DNA of 64,000 bases. It comes from Actinomadura macrotermitis (GTDB lineage Bacteria; Actinomycetota; Actinomycetes; Streptosporangiales; Streptosporangiaceae). The notes under the pieces were generated by a model that was not told where the DNA came from, made no database searches, and was given only the letters and a program-made list of their open reading frames with translations. Positions 42,556 through 53,392 of the stretch are shown here, piece by piece; the first letter of the stretch is position 1; every line of letters starts with the position of its first letter. The DNA lies in assembly GCF_009604375.1 (NCBI RefSeq), contig NZ_WEGH01000004.1, positions 1-64,000 on the forward strand, given 5' to 3'. The position numbers and the translations under genes were made by a program.

Positions 42556-43473
42556 TCAGGGGTGCAGGACGATCTTGCCGTGGGTGTGGTGTCGTTCCAG
42601 TTCACGGAAGGCGTCCTGTACCTGCGCCAGAGGGTAGGTGCGGGCGATCGGCACCTCGAGGTCGCCGCGGGCGGCCAGGCGGGCCAGTTCGCCGAGCACG
42701 ACCGCGCAGGCCGCCGCGCTCTCGCCGTAGGTGCTTGCGCCGACCCTCGCGGCGGCCTCCCAGGCACGGATCGTGTTGATGCGCTCGGGGCGCACGCCCA
42801 GGTCCACCGCCATGTCCACGTAGTCGGCGCCGAACGTGTCGATGAAGGCGTCGACCCGGCCGCCGGCGGCCTTGCGGATCCGTTCGGCGGCTCCTTCTCC
42901 GTATGCGACCGGGATGACGCCGTGCCCGGCCAGCCAGGCGTGGTTCGGCTCGCTCGCCAGGCCGATCACCGTGGCGCCGCGCCGGCGTGCGAGCTGCACG
43001 GTGAGGGAGCCGACGCCGCCCGCCGCGCCGGACACCACGACCGTGTCGCCCGGTCCGGGGTCGACGGCGAACACGCCGGCGTACGCGGTCGTGCCGGCCA
43101 CGTACAGCGATCCGGCCACGTCCCAGGGCAGCCCTTCCGGGCGCGGCGTCAGGTTCACGTCGTCGACCACGACGAACTCCGCGTGGCTGGCCCTGTTGTG
43201 GGTGAAGCCGAGGACCTCGTCCCCCACCGCGACGCCGCGCACCTGCGGGCCGGTCTCCACCACGACGCCGGCCAGGTCGCTGCCCTGGCCGGAGGGGAAC
43301 GTCGCCGGCCAGCGTTCGTGCAGCGCGCCGATGCGGATGTGGGTCTCGCCGGGCTGGACGCCGGCCGCGCGGACCTCGACCAGCGCCTGCCCCGGGCCGG
43401 GCACCGGGCGCGCCACCTCCTCCACCCGCAGGACGTCGATGCCGCCGTACTCGTGGAAGCGCACTGCCTTCAT
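42556..43473 (-). CDS. Zinc-free NADPH:quinone reductase-like enzyme
   Basis: A 305-aa MDR-superfamily protein lacking the catalytic-zinc ligands. The cofactor site is VVVSGAAGGVGSLTVQLARR at about residue 145. MKAVRFHEYGGIDVLRVEEV is the usual start of quinone oxidoreductases, and GQGSDLAGVVVETGPQVRGV and ASHAEFVVVDDVNL also match. It ends HTHGKIVLHP. It reduces quinones or enones with NADPH. The PhzF gene lies 23 bp downstream and may be in the same operon. It faces the XRE regulator at 43607. ATG at 43473 is the conserved family start. Confidence 0.92.
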   Translation of the reverse strand: MKAVRFHEYGGIDVLRVEEVARPVPGPGQALVEVRAAGVQPGETHIRIGALHERWPATFPSGQGSDLAGVVVETGPQVRGVAVGDEVLGFTHNRASHAEFVVVDDVNLTPRPEGLPWDVAGSLYVAGTTAYAGVFAVDPGPGDTVVVSGAAGGVGSLTVQLARRRGATVIGLASEPNHAWLAGHGVIPVAYGEGAAERIRKAAGGRVDAFIDTFGADYVDMAVDLGVRPERINTIRAWEAAARVGASTYGESAAACAVVLGELARLAARGDLEVPIARTYPLAQVQDAFRELERHHTHGKIVLHP

Positions 43474-43589
43474 CGTGTGATCACCGTTCCTCTGTGGTGG
43501 GACGGCCCCGACTCTGCCCTCGGCTGCGGCGGTCCGGAAGCGGAGCGCTCTTCCTAGGACCGGCGGTCCGACGATGCGCGCGGCGAACG

Positions 43590-43599
43590 GTGATATCAC
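43590..43599. promoter_or_regulatory. Perfect 10-bp palindrome in a divergent promoter
   Basis: GTGATATCAC lies between the quinone reductase and the XRE gene, 8 bp before the likely XRE start. It is a good candidate for the XRE operator or for the divergent promoter. Nearby TCACACGATG at the enzyme start is a half-site-like sequence. Confidence 0.45.
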
Positions 43600-43606
43600 T
43601 GCCGAT

Positions 43607-44449
43607 ATGGGGATGCACCGCGACGACCTCGCCGATTTCCTGCGCCGGTCCCGGGAGCGGCTGACGCCACGGGACGTCGGGCTGACCGAGGGGCCGCGGC
43701 GGCGCACGCCGGGGCTGCGCCGCGAGGAGGTCGCGTCGCTCGCCGGGATGTCGACCGACTACTACATGCGGCTCGAGCAGGCCCGGAGCCCGCAGCCCTC
43801 GGTGCAGATGCTGGCCGCGCTGACGCGGGCGCTGCGGCTGACCGCCGACGAGCGCGACCACCTGTACCTGCTCGCCGGGCACCGCCCCCCGGAGGGGGCG
43901 CGGGCCGGGGAGTACCTGCGGCCGGGCATGCTGGCCCTCCTGGACCGGCTGGACAGCGTCCCGGTCCAGATCCTGAGCGACCTGGGCGACCTGCTGGCGC
44001 AGAACGACATGGCGCAGGCGCTGTTCGGGTGCGTGTGCACGGTGGCCGAGGACGACCGCAACATCGTGCTGCGCTGGTTCACCGAGCCGGACGTGCGGAA
44101 CCACTTCGCGGCCGAGGAGCGCCCGGAGCAGGCCCGGCAGCTGGTCGCCGACCTGCGCGCCGCGGTGGCCCGCCGCGGGGACGACCCGGCGTCCCGCGCG
44201 CTCGTCACGCGGCTGCGCGCGGCCAGCCCCGAGTTCGCGGCGCTGTGGGACCGGCACGAGGTCGCGGTGCGCAGGTCGCACCCGTACCGGCTCGTGCATC
44301 CCGAGCTCGGCCTGATCGAGTTCGACTGCGAGGTGCTGGCGACGCCCGCGGCGGACCAGCGGCTGCTGGTCTTCACCCCGCCGCCCGGCGGCACCGAGGC
44401 GCTGGACATGCTGCGCGTGCTCGGCCCGCAGCACCGGCACGGCACGTAG
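43607..44449 (+). CDS. XRE regulator with MmyB-like domain
   Basis: The N-terminal part is an XRE helix-turn-helix (RRRTPGLRREEVASLAGMST, then DYYMRLEQARSPQPSVQMLA). Residues 100-280 form the MmyB-like ligand domain, with LSDLGDLLAQNDMAQALFG and a late RSHPYRLVHPELGLIEFDCE matching the conserved NPRRHPFR/HPELG motif. It is a second copy of the regulator type seen at 4347, here facing a quinone reductase. The ATG at 43607 is chosen; ATG codons at 43574 and 43613 are possible. It ends 1 bp before the convergent WYL gene. Confidence 0.9.
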   Translation: MGMHRDDLADFLRRSRERLTPRDVGLTEGPRRRTPGLRREEVASLAGMSTDYYMRLEQARSPQPSVQMLAALTRALRLTADERDHLYLLAGHRPPEGARAGEYLRPGMLALLDRLDSVPVQILSDLGDLLAQNDMAQALFGCVCTVAEDDRNIVLRWFTEPDVRNHFAAEERPEQARQLVADLRAAVARRGDDPASRALVTRLRAASPEFAALWDRHEVAVRRSHPYRLVHPELGLIEFDCEVLATPAADQRLLVFTPPPGGTEALDMLRVLGPQHRHGT

Positions 44450-44450
44450 G

Positions 44451-45389
44451 TCAGGACGCGGCCGCCGCCGCGTAGCGGCGGGCCAGCCGCGCGAAGGCGT
44501 CCTTGAGCTCGGGCGGCCCGACCACCTCGATGCCGGCGTCGAACCTGCCGACGGCCGCGGCCAGCCCGGCCCATGACCACGAGCCGAGGACGAGACGGCA
44601 GCGGCCGGGGCCGAGGGCCTCGACGATCCCCTCGCGGGTGTGGCGGGACACCTCGGCGGCGGGCAGGCCGAGGATCACCTCGCCGCGGCAGGGCCAGTCG
44701 CCGGCACCGTCCGCGCCCCGGAACCTGCCGGTCACGAAGGCGGCCACGTCGCCTCCGGGCACCTCGCGCGGCTGGAAGCGGGGCCCCGCGGGGGTGCGCG
44801 GGGTGATCCGGTCGGCGCGGAAGGTGCGCCAGTCGTCGCGCTCGAGGTCCCAGGCGACCAGGTACCAGCGGCCGCCCCAGGTGACGAGGTGGTGGGGCTG
44901 CGCCCGGCGCGGCTCCTGCCGGTAGTCGAAGCGCAGCACCTCGCGGGCGTGGACGGCCGCGCCGAGCGCGGTGAGCACGCCGCCGTCGATGTGGGGCGCG
45001 GGCCGTTGGACGGCGGTGACTTGGAGGGTGTCGACGCGGTGGCGCAGCCGTGCGGGCATGACCTGCCGGACGGTGTTCAGCGCGCGCGCCGCGGCCTCCT
45101 CGATGCCGGCTCCGGTGGCCGCGGCGGTCTGGAGCGCGACGGCCAGGGCGACGGCCTGCTCGTCGTCGAACAGCAGCGGCGGCAGCCGCGTGCCGGCACT
45201 CAGCCGGTACCCGCCGTCGGGGCCCTTGATCGCGGCGATGGGGTAGCCGAGCTCGCGCAGGCGGTCGACGTCACGGCGCACGGTGCGCGGGCTGACCTCC
45301 AGCCGCTCGGCCAGCAGCGCGCCCGGCCAGTCCCGGCGCGCCTGGAGGAGCGAGAGCAGGGTGAGCAGGCGCGCTGAGGTCTTCGGCAT
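44451..45389 (-). CDS. WYL-domain regulator (YafY/PafC-like)
   Basis: Residues 1-60 are a DeoR-like helix-turn-helix (MPKTSARLLTLLSLLQARRD, then LLAERLEVSPRTVRRDVDRL). The WYL core is seen around VLRFDYRQEPRRAQPHHLVT, then WGGRWYLVAWDLERDDWRTF and RADRI, the ligand-binding Sm-like fold. A C-terminal helix-strand dimer domain ends the protein. WYL proteins often bind nucleotides or damaged DNA cues. It faces the VOC gene at 45505, a common arrangement; TAGTG repeats lie between. ATG at 45389 gives the usual MPKTSARLL start. Confidence 0.92.
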   Translation of the reverse strand: MPKTSARLLTLLSLLQARRDWPGALLAERLEVSPRTVRRDVDRLRELGYPIAAIKGPDGGYRLSAGTRLPPLLFDDEQAVALAVALQTAAATGAGIEEAAARALNTVRQVMPARLRHRVDTLQVTAVQRPAPHIDGGVLTALGAAVHAREVLRFDYRQEPRRAQPHHLVTWGGRWYLVAWDLERDDWRTFRADRITPRTPAGPRFQPREVPGGDVAAFVTGRFRGADGAGDWPCRGEVILGLPAAEVSRHTREGIVEALGPGRCRLVLGSWSWAGLAAAVGRFDAGIEVVGPPELKDAFARLARRYAAAAAS

Positions 45390-45396
45390 GCCCCCA

Positions 45397-45420
45397 TAGT
45401 GCCCGGAGAAGCGGACACTA
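45397..45420. promoter_or_regulatory. TAGTG/CACTA inverted repeat
   Basis: TAGTG (45397-45401) and CACTA (45416-45420) form an inverted repeat with a 14-bp centre just upstream of the WYL gene and 85 bp from the VOC gene. It is a likely WYL operator in the divergent promoter region. Confidence 0.5.
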
Positions 45421-45504
45421 CCTGGCCTCTTCTGCTGCGACCGTAGTCCTAGGCAGCACGGAAGACGCCTGGACCATGACGCTTCAAAAGACAAGGAGCC
45501 GACC

Positions 45505-45930
45505 ATGTCGGTCAGCACAGTGACCCACCTGAACTTCCGAGGTGACGCCGGCGCGGCGCTCGGGTTCTACCGGTCGGTGTTCGGAGGGGACGCGGTCGTG
45601 ATCACCTACAAGGACGCCGGGAACGTCCACGACCCGGCCGAGGCGGACCAGGTGATGTGGGGCCAGGTCGCCGCTCCGAGCGGTTTCCGGGTGATGGCCT
45701 ACGACGTGCCTTCGCACACGCCCTGGGACCAGGGCCAGAACGCGTTCTTCGTCTCGCTGCGCGGCGACACCGCCGAGGAGGTCACCGCCTACTGGGAGAA
45801 GCTCGCCGACGGCGCGACCGTTCTGCAGCCTCTCGCCCCTGCGCAGTGGGCGCCGCTGTACGGGATGCTCAAGGACCGGTTCGGCGTCACCTGGGTCGTC
45901 GACGTGGTCAGCGAGTACGCCTCCGCCTGA
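45505..45930 (+). CDS. VOC-family protein (PhnB/glyoxalase-like)
   Basis: A 141-aa protein of the vicinal oxygen chelate fold. Two beta-alpha-beta-beta-beta units are seen: HLNFRGDAGAALGFYRSVFG and, in the second half, FFVSLRGDTAEEVTAYWEKL. The PhnB-type end WAPLYGMLKDRFGVTWVVDV is clear. Metal ligands could be His near the start and Glu late, but PhnB-like members often lack a full set. It is likely a stress or detoxification protein under the WYL regulator. AAGGAG lies before the ATG. A perfect bidirectional hairpin follows. Confidence 0.92.
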   Translation: MSVSTVTHLNFRGDAGAALGFYRSVFGGDAVVITYKDAGNVHDPAEADQVMWGQVAAPSGFRVMAYDVPSHTPWDQGQNAFFVSLRGDTAEEVTAYWEKLADGATVLQPLAPAQWAPLYGMLKDRFGVTWVVDVVSEYASA

Positions 45931-45939
45931 TCGCCGAGT

Positions 45940-45968
45940 CCGGGCGGCGGGGCACCCCCGCCGCCCGG
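45940..45968. terminator. Bidirectional terminator hairpin (13-bp stem)
   Basis: CCGGGCGGCGGGG (45940-45952) pairs perfectly with CCCCGCCGCCCGG (45956-45968) around a CAC loop, between the convergent VOC and galT genes. Confidence 0.8.
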
Positions 45969-45985
45969 GCGCGGCGTCGGCCCGG

Positions 45986-47080
45986 TCAGCCGGGCGGGCG
46001 GGTTCCGGCCTCGCGTAGGCGGCGGGCGGCCTGTTCGGGCAGGACGTCGTTGATGAAGGCGCCCGCGCCGGACTCGCTGGCCGCCAGGTACTTGAGCTTG
46101 CCGGGTGCGCGCCGGGAGGTGAAGATCCGGGCCGACAGGTGCGCCAGGCCGGCGTCCGGGCCGGCCGGGGCCTGCTGGAAGTGGGCCATGTAGGGGGCCG
46201 GGGCGTCGAAGAGACGGTCGAAACGGGCCAGGACGTCCCGGTAGAGGGACATGAGTTCTGCCTGTTCGGCCGGTTCCAGTTCCGGGAGGCCGCCGACGTG
46301 GCGGCGCGGGTAGATGTGGACCTCGTACGGCCAGCGGGCCGCTTCGGGAACGAACGCGACGAACCCGTCGGTGCGGGCGACGACCCGTTCGGCGGCCTCC
46401 TCGGCGGCGACGACGGAGCAGAACAGGCAGGAGCGGTGCTCGGCGCGGTATGCGCGCGCCATGTCCAGCGCGCGCGCTACCCGCGCCGGCAGGTAGGGGA
46501 AGGCGTAGATCTGGCCGTGCGGGTGCTGCAGCGTCGCCCCGATCTCGGGGCCGCGGTTCTCGAAGACGAACACGTACTCGACGCCGGGCAGCCGGGACAG
46601 CTCCACGGTCCGGTCCGTCCAAGCGCGCGCTACCGTCTCCAGCCGCCGGTCGGTCAGCCGGGAGAAGGACGATTCGTGGTCGTCGGTGAAGCAGACGACC
46701 TCGCATCGACCGCCGGCAGGCGGGCCGCCCAGGGTGGGGAAACGGTTCTCGAACGCGACCACGTGATAGCCGGAGGCCGGGATCTCGGTCTGCCGTCCTG
46801 GCGCCGACGGGCACAGCGGGCACTCGCCCGGCGCGGGCAGATGGGTGCGGTCCTGGCGGTGCGCCGCGACGACGACCCACTCCCCCTGCACCGGGTCGTA
46901 CCGCACCTCCGACCGCGGGGCGTGCGGGGGCAGGACGCGCTGGTCGGGCGCCGAGCGGTCCAGGCCGGGCACGTCGTCGAAATAGAGCAGCTCACGGCCG
47001 TCGGCGAGCTGCACGGCGGTGCGGGCCGGGCCGGGGCCCCGCCGTGCGGCGGCCGCCGCGTGGTCGGTCTCGGTCGGCAT
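45986..47080 (-). CDS. galT: Galactose-1-phosphate uridylyltransferase
   Basis: A 364-aa HIT-superfamily enzyme. The active-site motif HPHGQ is present (GATLQHPHGQIYAFPYLP). The zinc-type CPLCPS pair (CxxC) is near residue 70, with a second metal site expected further on, and RPVFCFTDDHESS-like segments match the uridine pocket (CEVVCFTDDHESSFSRLT). Length is near the family norm of 350. The ATG at 47080 is preferred with GGAGGG upstream; the ATG at 47134 would add 18 unrelated residues. It transfers UMP between UDP-glucose and galactose-1-phosphate. It is divergent from galK at 47245, so the Leloir genes do not form one operon here. Confidence 0.94.
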   Translation of the reverse strand: MPTETDHAAAAARRGPGPARTAVQLADGRELLYFDDVPGLDRSAPDQRVLPPHAPRSEVRYDPVQGEWVVVAAHRQDRTHLPAPGECPLCPSAPGRQTEIPASGYHVVAFENRFPTLGGPPAGGRCEVVCFTDDHESSFSRLTDRRLETVARAWTDRTVELSRLPGVEYVFVFENRGPEIGATLQHPHGQIYAFPYLPARVARALDMARAYRAEHRSCLFCSVVAAEEAAERVVARTDGFVAFVPEAARWPYEVHIYPRRHVGGLPELEPAEQAELMSLYRDVLARFDRLFDAPAPYMAHFQQAPAGPDAGLAHLSARIFTSRRAPGKLKYLAASESGAGAFINDVLPEQAARRLREAGTRPPG

Positions 47081-47244
47081 CGGACGCCGTCCCTCCGTGC
47101 GGCCGGTGCGCGCTGGCCGCTCACTATCGATCATTTTCCGTCAACTTCGCTCACCATAGCAGGGCAGCAGCCCCTATTGTGACAGCTATTGATCGGTTCT
47201 GACAGAATCCCCTGGCCGTCCCCGCCGCCCCAAGGAGGCCCTTC
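47081..47244. promoter_or_regulatory. galT-galK divergent control region
   Basis: The region has the near-perfect inverted repeat CACCATAG (47152-47159) and CTATTGTG (47174-47181) with a 14-bp centre. It also holds repeated GCTCAC(T/C)AT boxes near 47120 and 47150 and repeated CTGACAG/GTGACAG boxes near 47180-47205. These are operator candidates for the DeoR regulator at 49156. GTCAACTTCG and TTGATCGG lie in the same stretch as possible -35 boxes. Confidence 0.55.
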
Positions 47245-48378
47245 GTGTCGCTCATCGCGGAGTTCACCGCCGTCCACGGCCGGCCCCCGTCGGCCGTGTG
47301 GCGCGCGCCCGGCCGGGTGAACCTGATCGGGGAGCACACCGACTACAACGACGGCCTGGTGCTCCCCTTCGCCATCGGCCTCGGGGTGACGGTGGCGGCC
47401 GGCCGGCGCGACGACGGCATGCTGGAGCTGCGCTCGCGGCAGGCCGGCGGTGCGACGGTCGCCGTCCCGGTGGCCGGGCTGGAGCCCGGCCGGCCGGGCG
47501 GATGGGCCGCCTACCCGGCGGGCGTCGCCTGGATGCTGCGCGACCACGGCGTGCGCGGGGCGAGCCTGCTGGTGGACGCCGACCTGCCGCAGGGCGCCGG
47601 GCTCTCCTCGTCGGCGGCCCTCGGGTGCGCCGCCGCGCTCGCGTTGTGCGACCTGTACGGCGTCGGCCTCGGCCGCCCGGAACTGGCGCTGCTGGTGCAG
47701 CAGGCCGAGAACCGGTTCGCCGGGATGCCCTGCGGAATCCTGGACCAGACGGCGTCCCTGCGGTGCGAGGAGGGGCACGCACTGCTGCTCGACTGCCGCA
47801 GCGGGGCGGCCGAGCCGGTGCCGCTGCCGCTCGCGGGGCTGTCCGCGCTGGTCGTCGACACCCGCGCCGCGCACGCGCTGACCGACGGCGGGTACGCCGC
47901 CCGCCGGGCCCAGTGCGAGCGGGCCGCCGGGCTGCTCGGCGTGCCCGCGCTGCGCGACGTGACCGACCTGCCCGCCGCCCTGGCGGCGCTGCCGGACGCC
48001 GCGCTGCGCCGCCGGGTCGCCCACGTCGTCACCGAGAACGCGCGCGTGGAGGCGGCCGCGGGGCTATTGCGCGGCGCGGCCGGGGACCCCGGCGCACGGC
48101 TCGGCGCGCTGCTCACCGCCTCGCACGCGTCGCTGCGCGACCGGTACGAGGTGTCCTGGCCGGAGGCGGACGTGACCGTGGCGGCCGCGCTGGAGGCGGG
48201 CGCCCTCGGCGGCCGGATGGTCGGCGGCGGCTTCGGCGGCTCGGTGCTGCTGCTCGCCCGGACCGATCGGGCGGACCAGGTGCTCGCGGCGGTCCGCGCC
48301 GCCTACGCCGGCCGGGGCTGGGAGCCGCCGCGGGCACACCGGGTCGCGCCGGCGGCCGGCGCCCGCCGGCTCAGCTGA
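47245..48378 (+). CDS. galK: Galactokinase
   Basis: A 377-aa GHMP kinase. The galactokinase signature is GRVNLIGEHTDYNDG at residues 24-38. The ATP loop is LPQGAGLSSSAALG at about residue 115, and the C-terminal GGRMVGGGFGGSVLLL motif is present. The catalytic Asp lies in GMPCGILDQTASL. The GTG start follows CAAGGAGG. It phosphorylates galactose for GalT. It faces galT and overlaps by 8 bp the end of the convergent DeoR gene. Confidence 0.95.
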   Translation: MSLIAEFTAVHGRPPSAVWRAPGRVNLIGEHTDYNDGLVLPFAIGLGVTVAAGRRDDGMLELRSRQAGGATVAVPVAGLEPGRPGGWAAYPAGVAWMLRDHGVRGASLLVDADLPQGAGLSSSAALGCAAALALCDLYGVGLGRPELALLVQQAENRFAGMPCGILDQTASLRCEEGHALLLDCRSGAAEPVPLPLAGLSALVVDTRAAHALTDGGYAARRAQCERAAGLLGVPALRDVTDLPAALAALPDAALRRRVAHVVTENARVEAAAGLLRGAAGDPGARLGALLTASHASLRDRYEVSWPEADVTVAAALEAGALGGRMVGGGFGGSVLLLARTDRADQVLAAVRAAYAGRGWEPPRAHRVAPAAGARRLS

Positions 48379-49156
48379 CGGGCGCGACCCGGACGCCGAC
48401 CCCGGCGTCCGCGAACGCGGCCAGCCCGGCGGCGGGCGTGCGGGCATCGGTCACCAGGTGCGCGATCCGCTCGACCGGGACGGTCTGGAACATCGTGTCC
48501 ACGCCCACCTTGGTGTGGTCGACCAGCGCGACCACCTCCTCGGCGGCGTGCGCGAGCGCCCGGTCCACCCCGGCCACCATCATGTTCGGCGTGGACAGCC
48601 CGCGCTCGGCGGTCAGCCCGTTGCCCGACAGGAAGGCGCGGCGCACCCGCAGGGCCGCCAGCGACTGCTCGGCCGCGCCGCCCACCAGCGCGTGGATGGA
48701 GCCGCGCAGCGAGCCGCCCGTCACCACCACCTCGACGCCGCGGGCCTCGGCGAGCTCGCCGGCGACCAGCAGCGAGTTGGTGACGACCGTGAGCGTGCCG
48801 AACCCCGCCAGCGCGCGGGCGAGCTCGCGGGTGGTGGTGCCCGCCCCGACGACGATGGCGTCGCCCTCGTCGACCAGCTCCACCGCCGCCCGCGCGATCG
48901 CCGCCTTCTCCGCCGCGGCGACCGCGGCCTTCTGCCGGTGGGTCGGCTCCCGCGACAGCCCGCCCGGCGCCATCGCGCCGCCGCGCGGCCGGTCCAGCAG
49001 GCCCTCGGCCTCCAGCGCCCGCAGGTCGCGGCGGACGGTCGCCTCCGACGCCTGCAGGGACGCCGCCAGGTCGCGCAGCGCCACCGCCCCGTTCGCGCGG
49101 ACCAGCTCCAGCAGCCGCCGGCGGCGCTCGGCGGCGAACCCGGGACGTGGTGGCAT
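48371..49156 (-). CDS. DeoR/GlpR-family sugar regulator
   Basis: A 261-aa protein. The DeoR helix-turn-helix is at residues 8-60 (RRRLLELVRANGAVALRDLA, then SLQASEATVRRDLRALEAEG). The effector domain has the DeoRC motifs DAIVVGAGTTTRELARAL, TLTVVTNSLLVAGEL and STPNMMVAGVDRAL, the last being the usual signature, and VALVDHTKVGVDTMF. It binds a phosphorylated sugar such as galactose-1-phosphate or tagatose phosphate in relatives. Its position beside galK suggests it controls galT and galK. It ends 8 bp inside galK, convergent with it. Confidence 0.92.
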   Translation of the reverse strand: MPPRPGFAAERRRRLLELVRANGAVALRDLAASLQASEATVRRDLRALEAEGLLDRPRGGAMAPGGLSREPTHRQKAAVAAAEKAAIARAAVELVDEGDAIVVGAGTTTRELARALAGFGTLTVVTNSLLVAGELAEARGVEVVVTGGSLRGSIHALVGGAAEQSLAALRVRRAFLSGNGLTAERGLSTPNMMVAGVDRALAHAAEEVVALVDHTKVGVDTMFQTVPVERIAHLVTDARTPAAGLAAFADAGVGVRVAPVS

Positions 49157-49195
49157 GCCCCCGATGATGCCAGAGACCGGCCGGGCGGCACGCGG

Positions 49196-50677
49196 TCAGG
49201 TGGCCGTGGGGAAGGCCATCGCGCCGGCGCCGGACAGGGCCGTCTCGCGCGGCCAGCGGGTGGTGACCGCCTTGGCGCGCGTGTAGAAGCGCACGCCCTC
49301 GGGCCCGTGGACGTGGGTGTCGCCGAACAACGACGCCTTCCAGCCGCCGAAGGAGTAGAACGCCATCGGCACCGGGACCGGGACGTTGACCCCGACCATG
49401 CCGACGTGGACGGCGCGCTGGTACCGGCGCGCGGCCTCGCCCGACGAGGTGAAGATCGCCGTTCCGTTGCCGTGCGGGTTGGCGTTGACCAGCGCGATGG
49501 CCTCCTCCAGCGTCTCCGCGCGCAGCACGATCAGGACCGGGCCGAAGATCTCCTCCTGGTAGGCGGCGGTGCCGAGGCCGACCTCGTCGAGCAGGCAGGG
49601 CCCGACGTAGAAGCCGGGGCCGGGCAGCCCGCGGCCGTCGACGACGACCTTGGCCCCCGCCTTCTCGGCCGCGTCGACGTGCCCGGCGACGCGCGCCCGC
49701 GCGTCCCGGCTGATCAGCGGGCCCATCTCGGTGGCGGGGTCGGTGCCGGGCCCGACCTTGATCGCGCGGGCCCGCTCGGCGAGCCGGTCGACCAGCGGGT
49801 CCGCGGCCGCGCCCACGGCGACCACGACCGAGATGGCCATGCAGCGCTGCCCGGCCGACCCGTAGGCCGCCGCGGTGATCTGGTCGGCGGCCTGCTCCAG
49901 GTCGGCGTCGGGCAGCACGACCGCGTGGTTCTTGGCCCCGCCGAGGGCCTGCACCCGCTTGCCCGCGGCGGTCGCGGTCGCGTGGACGTGCCGGGCGACG
50001 GGCGTGGACCCCACGAACGACACCGCCGCCACGCCCGGATGCGTGATCAGCGCGTCGGCGGTCTCCCGGTCGCCGTGCACGACGTTGAACACCCCGTCCG
50101 GCAGCCCCGCCTCGGCGTACAGGTCGGCGATCAGGCCGGACGCCGACGGCACCCGCTCGCTCGGCTTGAGCACGAAGGCGTTCCCGCAGGCGATCGCGAT
50201 CGGGTGCATCCACAGCGGGACCATGACCGGGAAGTTGAACGGGACGATGCCGGCGCAGACGCCGAGCGGCTGCCGGAACGAGAACGCGTCGACGCCGGAG
50301 GAGACCTGGTCGGAGTACTCGCCCTTCAGCACCTGCGGGATGCCGCAGGCGAACTCCACCACCTCCCGGCCGCGCACGATCTCGCCGCGGGCGTCGTCCA
50401 GGACCTTGCCGTGCTCGGCGGTCACCAGCCGGGCCAGCTCGTCCTCGTGCCGTTCGAGCAGGTCGCGGAAGGCGAACATGACCCGCGCCCGGCGGGACAG
50501 CGACACCTCCTGCCAGGTCGCGAAGGCGCGCGCGGCGGCGGTGACGGCCGCCTCCACCTCGGCCGCGCGGCCGAGGACCACCTCGCCCGCCGGCGCGCCC
50601 GCCGCCGGGTCGTGGACGGGCAGGGTGCGGCCGCCGCCGACGGGGACGCCGCCGATCCGGTGCTGAATCAAGCTCAT
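49196..50677 (-). CDS. mmsA: Methylmalonate-semialdehyde dehydrogenase (CoA-acylating)
   Basis: A 493-aa aldehyde dehydrogenase of the MmsA/IolA type. The catalytic Cys is in GSAGQRCMAISVVV near residue 281, with NAD-fold motif IVPFNFPVMVPLWMHPIAIA and VGSTPVARHVHATA. The absence of the usual general-base Glu (family shows LGGAKNHAVVLPDAD) is normal for the CoA-acylating group. It converts malonate semialdehyde to acetyl-CoA at the end of inositol catabolism or methylmalonate semialdehyde to propionyl-CoA. It is the last gene of the iol operon, 10 bp after iolD. Confidence 0.94.
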   Translation of the reverse strand: MSLIQHRIGGVPVGGGRTLPVHDPAAGAPAGEVVLGRAAEVEAAVTAAARAFATWQEVSLSRRARVMFAFRDLLERHEDELARLVTAEHGKVLDDARGEIVRGREVVEFACGIPQVLKGEYSDQVSSGVDAFSFRQPLGVCAGIVPFNFPVMVPLWMHPIAIACGNAFVLKPSERVPSASGLIADLYAEAGLPDGVFNVVHGDRETADALITHPGVAAVSFVGSTPVARHVHATATAAGKRVQALGGAKNHAVVLPDADLEQAADQITAAAYGSAGQRCMAISVVVAVGAAADPLVDRLAERARAIKVGPGTDPATEMGPLISRDARARVAGHVDAAEKAGAKVVVDGRGLPGPGFYVGPCLLDEVGLGTAAYQEEIFGPVLIVLRAETLEEAIALVNANPHGNGTAIFTSSGEAARRYQRAVHVGMVGVNVPVPVPMAFYSFGGWKASLFGDTHVHGPEGVRFYTRAKAVTTRWPRETALSGAGAMAFPTAT

Positions 50678-50687
50678 CGGTTTCCTC

Positions 50688-52534
<1,847 letters not shown>

Positions 52535-52538
<4 letters not shown>

Positions 52539-53392
52539 GATCGTCCTTCCGGTGAGGTCAGCGGCAGCCGGGGATCCACCGGCTGCCCCGGCCAGGTGTC
52601 CCGGATCCAGGCGTGCGCGGGGTCGTCGCAGATCCGCCACGCCCGCTCCGGGCCGGGCCCGGCCATGACGTTGAGGTAGTACAGGTCGTGGCCCGGCGCC
52701 GCCATCGACGGGCCGTGCCAGCCGCGCGGGACCAGCACCACGTCGCCGGACCGCACCTCGGCCAGCAGGTCGGGGCCGCCGTAGACGCGCTGGTAGGCCA
52801 TGCCGGTCTCGCCGGCGACCTCGAAGTAGTAGATCTCCTCCAGCACCGACTCGCCGGGGCGGTCCTCGTCGTGCTTGTGCGGCGGGAACGACGACCAGTT
52901 GCCGCCGGGCGTCAGCACCTCGCACGCGATCAGCCGGTCGGCGAACGGGAACGCCGCGGGCGAGCCGAAGTCGTTCACCTGGCGGCTCGCCGGGCCCGCG
53001 CCGCGCAGCTCGACCGGCACGTCCCCGGCGGCGCCGTAGCGCGGGACGAGCCGCCGCTCGCAGCGGGCGGCCGCCAGCGCGAACCGGCCCCGGCCCCCGA
53101 TGGTGACGCGGGCGTCGCGCGGGACGTAGGCGAAGTCGCTCACCCGGCTGAAGACGTCCCGCCTGCCCCGCAGCTCGAACCGCTCGCCGTCGCACCCGAC
53201 CGTGCCCGATCCGGCCAGCGGCAGCACGATCATCTCGAAGTCGCCGGTGTCGAACCCGTGCTCGCCGCCGCCCTCCGGCAGTTCCAGGACGCGCAGCCCG
53301 CAGTAGGTCCAGCCGGCGTCCTCCGGCGTGACCCGCAGCGCGTACGGCGGGGCCGCCGCCGTGCCGGCCGGCAGGTGCAGTCGTGTGTTCAC
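52535..53392 (-). CDS. iolB: 5-deoxyglucuronate isomerase (IolB)
   Basis: A 285-aa bicupin. Metal-binding cupin motif is seen in SFPPHKHDEDRPGESVLEEI, with later GWHGPSMAAPGHDLYYLNVM, both typical of IolB/KduI-like enzymes. It isomerises 5-deoxyglucuronate to the keto sugar DKG. GTG start overlaps the preceding gene by 4 bp and stop overlaps iolD by 4 bp. A strong tool for confidence is the DYFYVPRD-like segment (VSDFAYVPRDARVTIGG). Confidence 0.93.
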
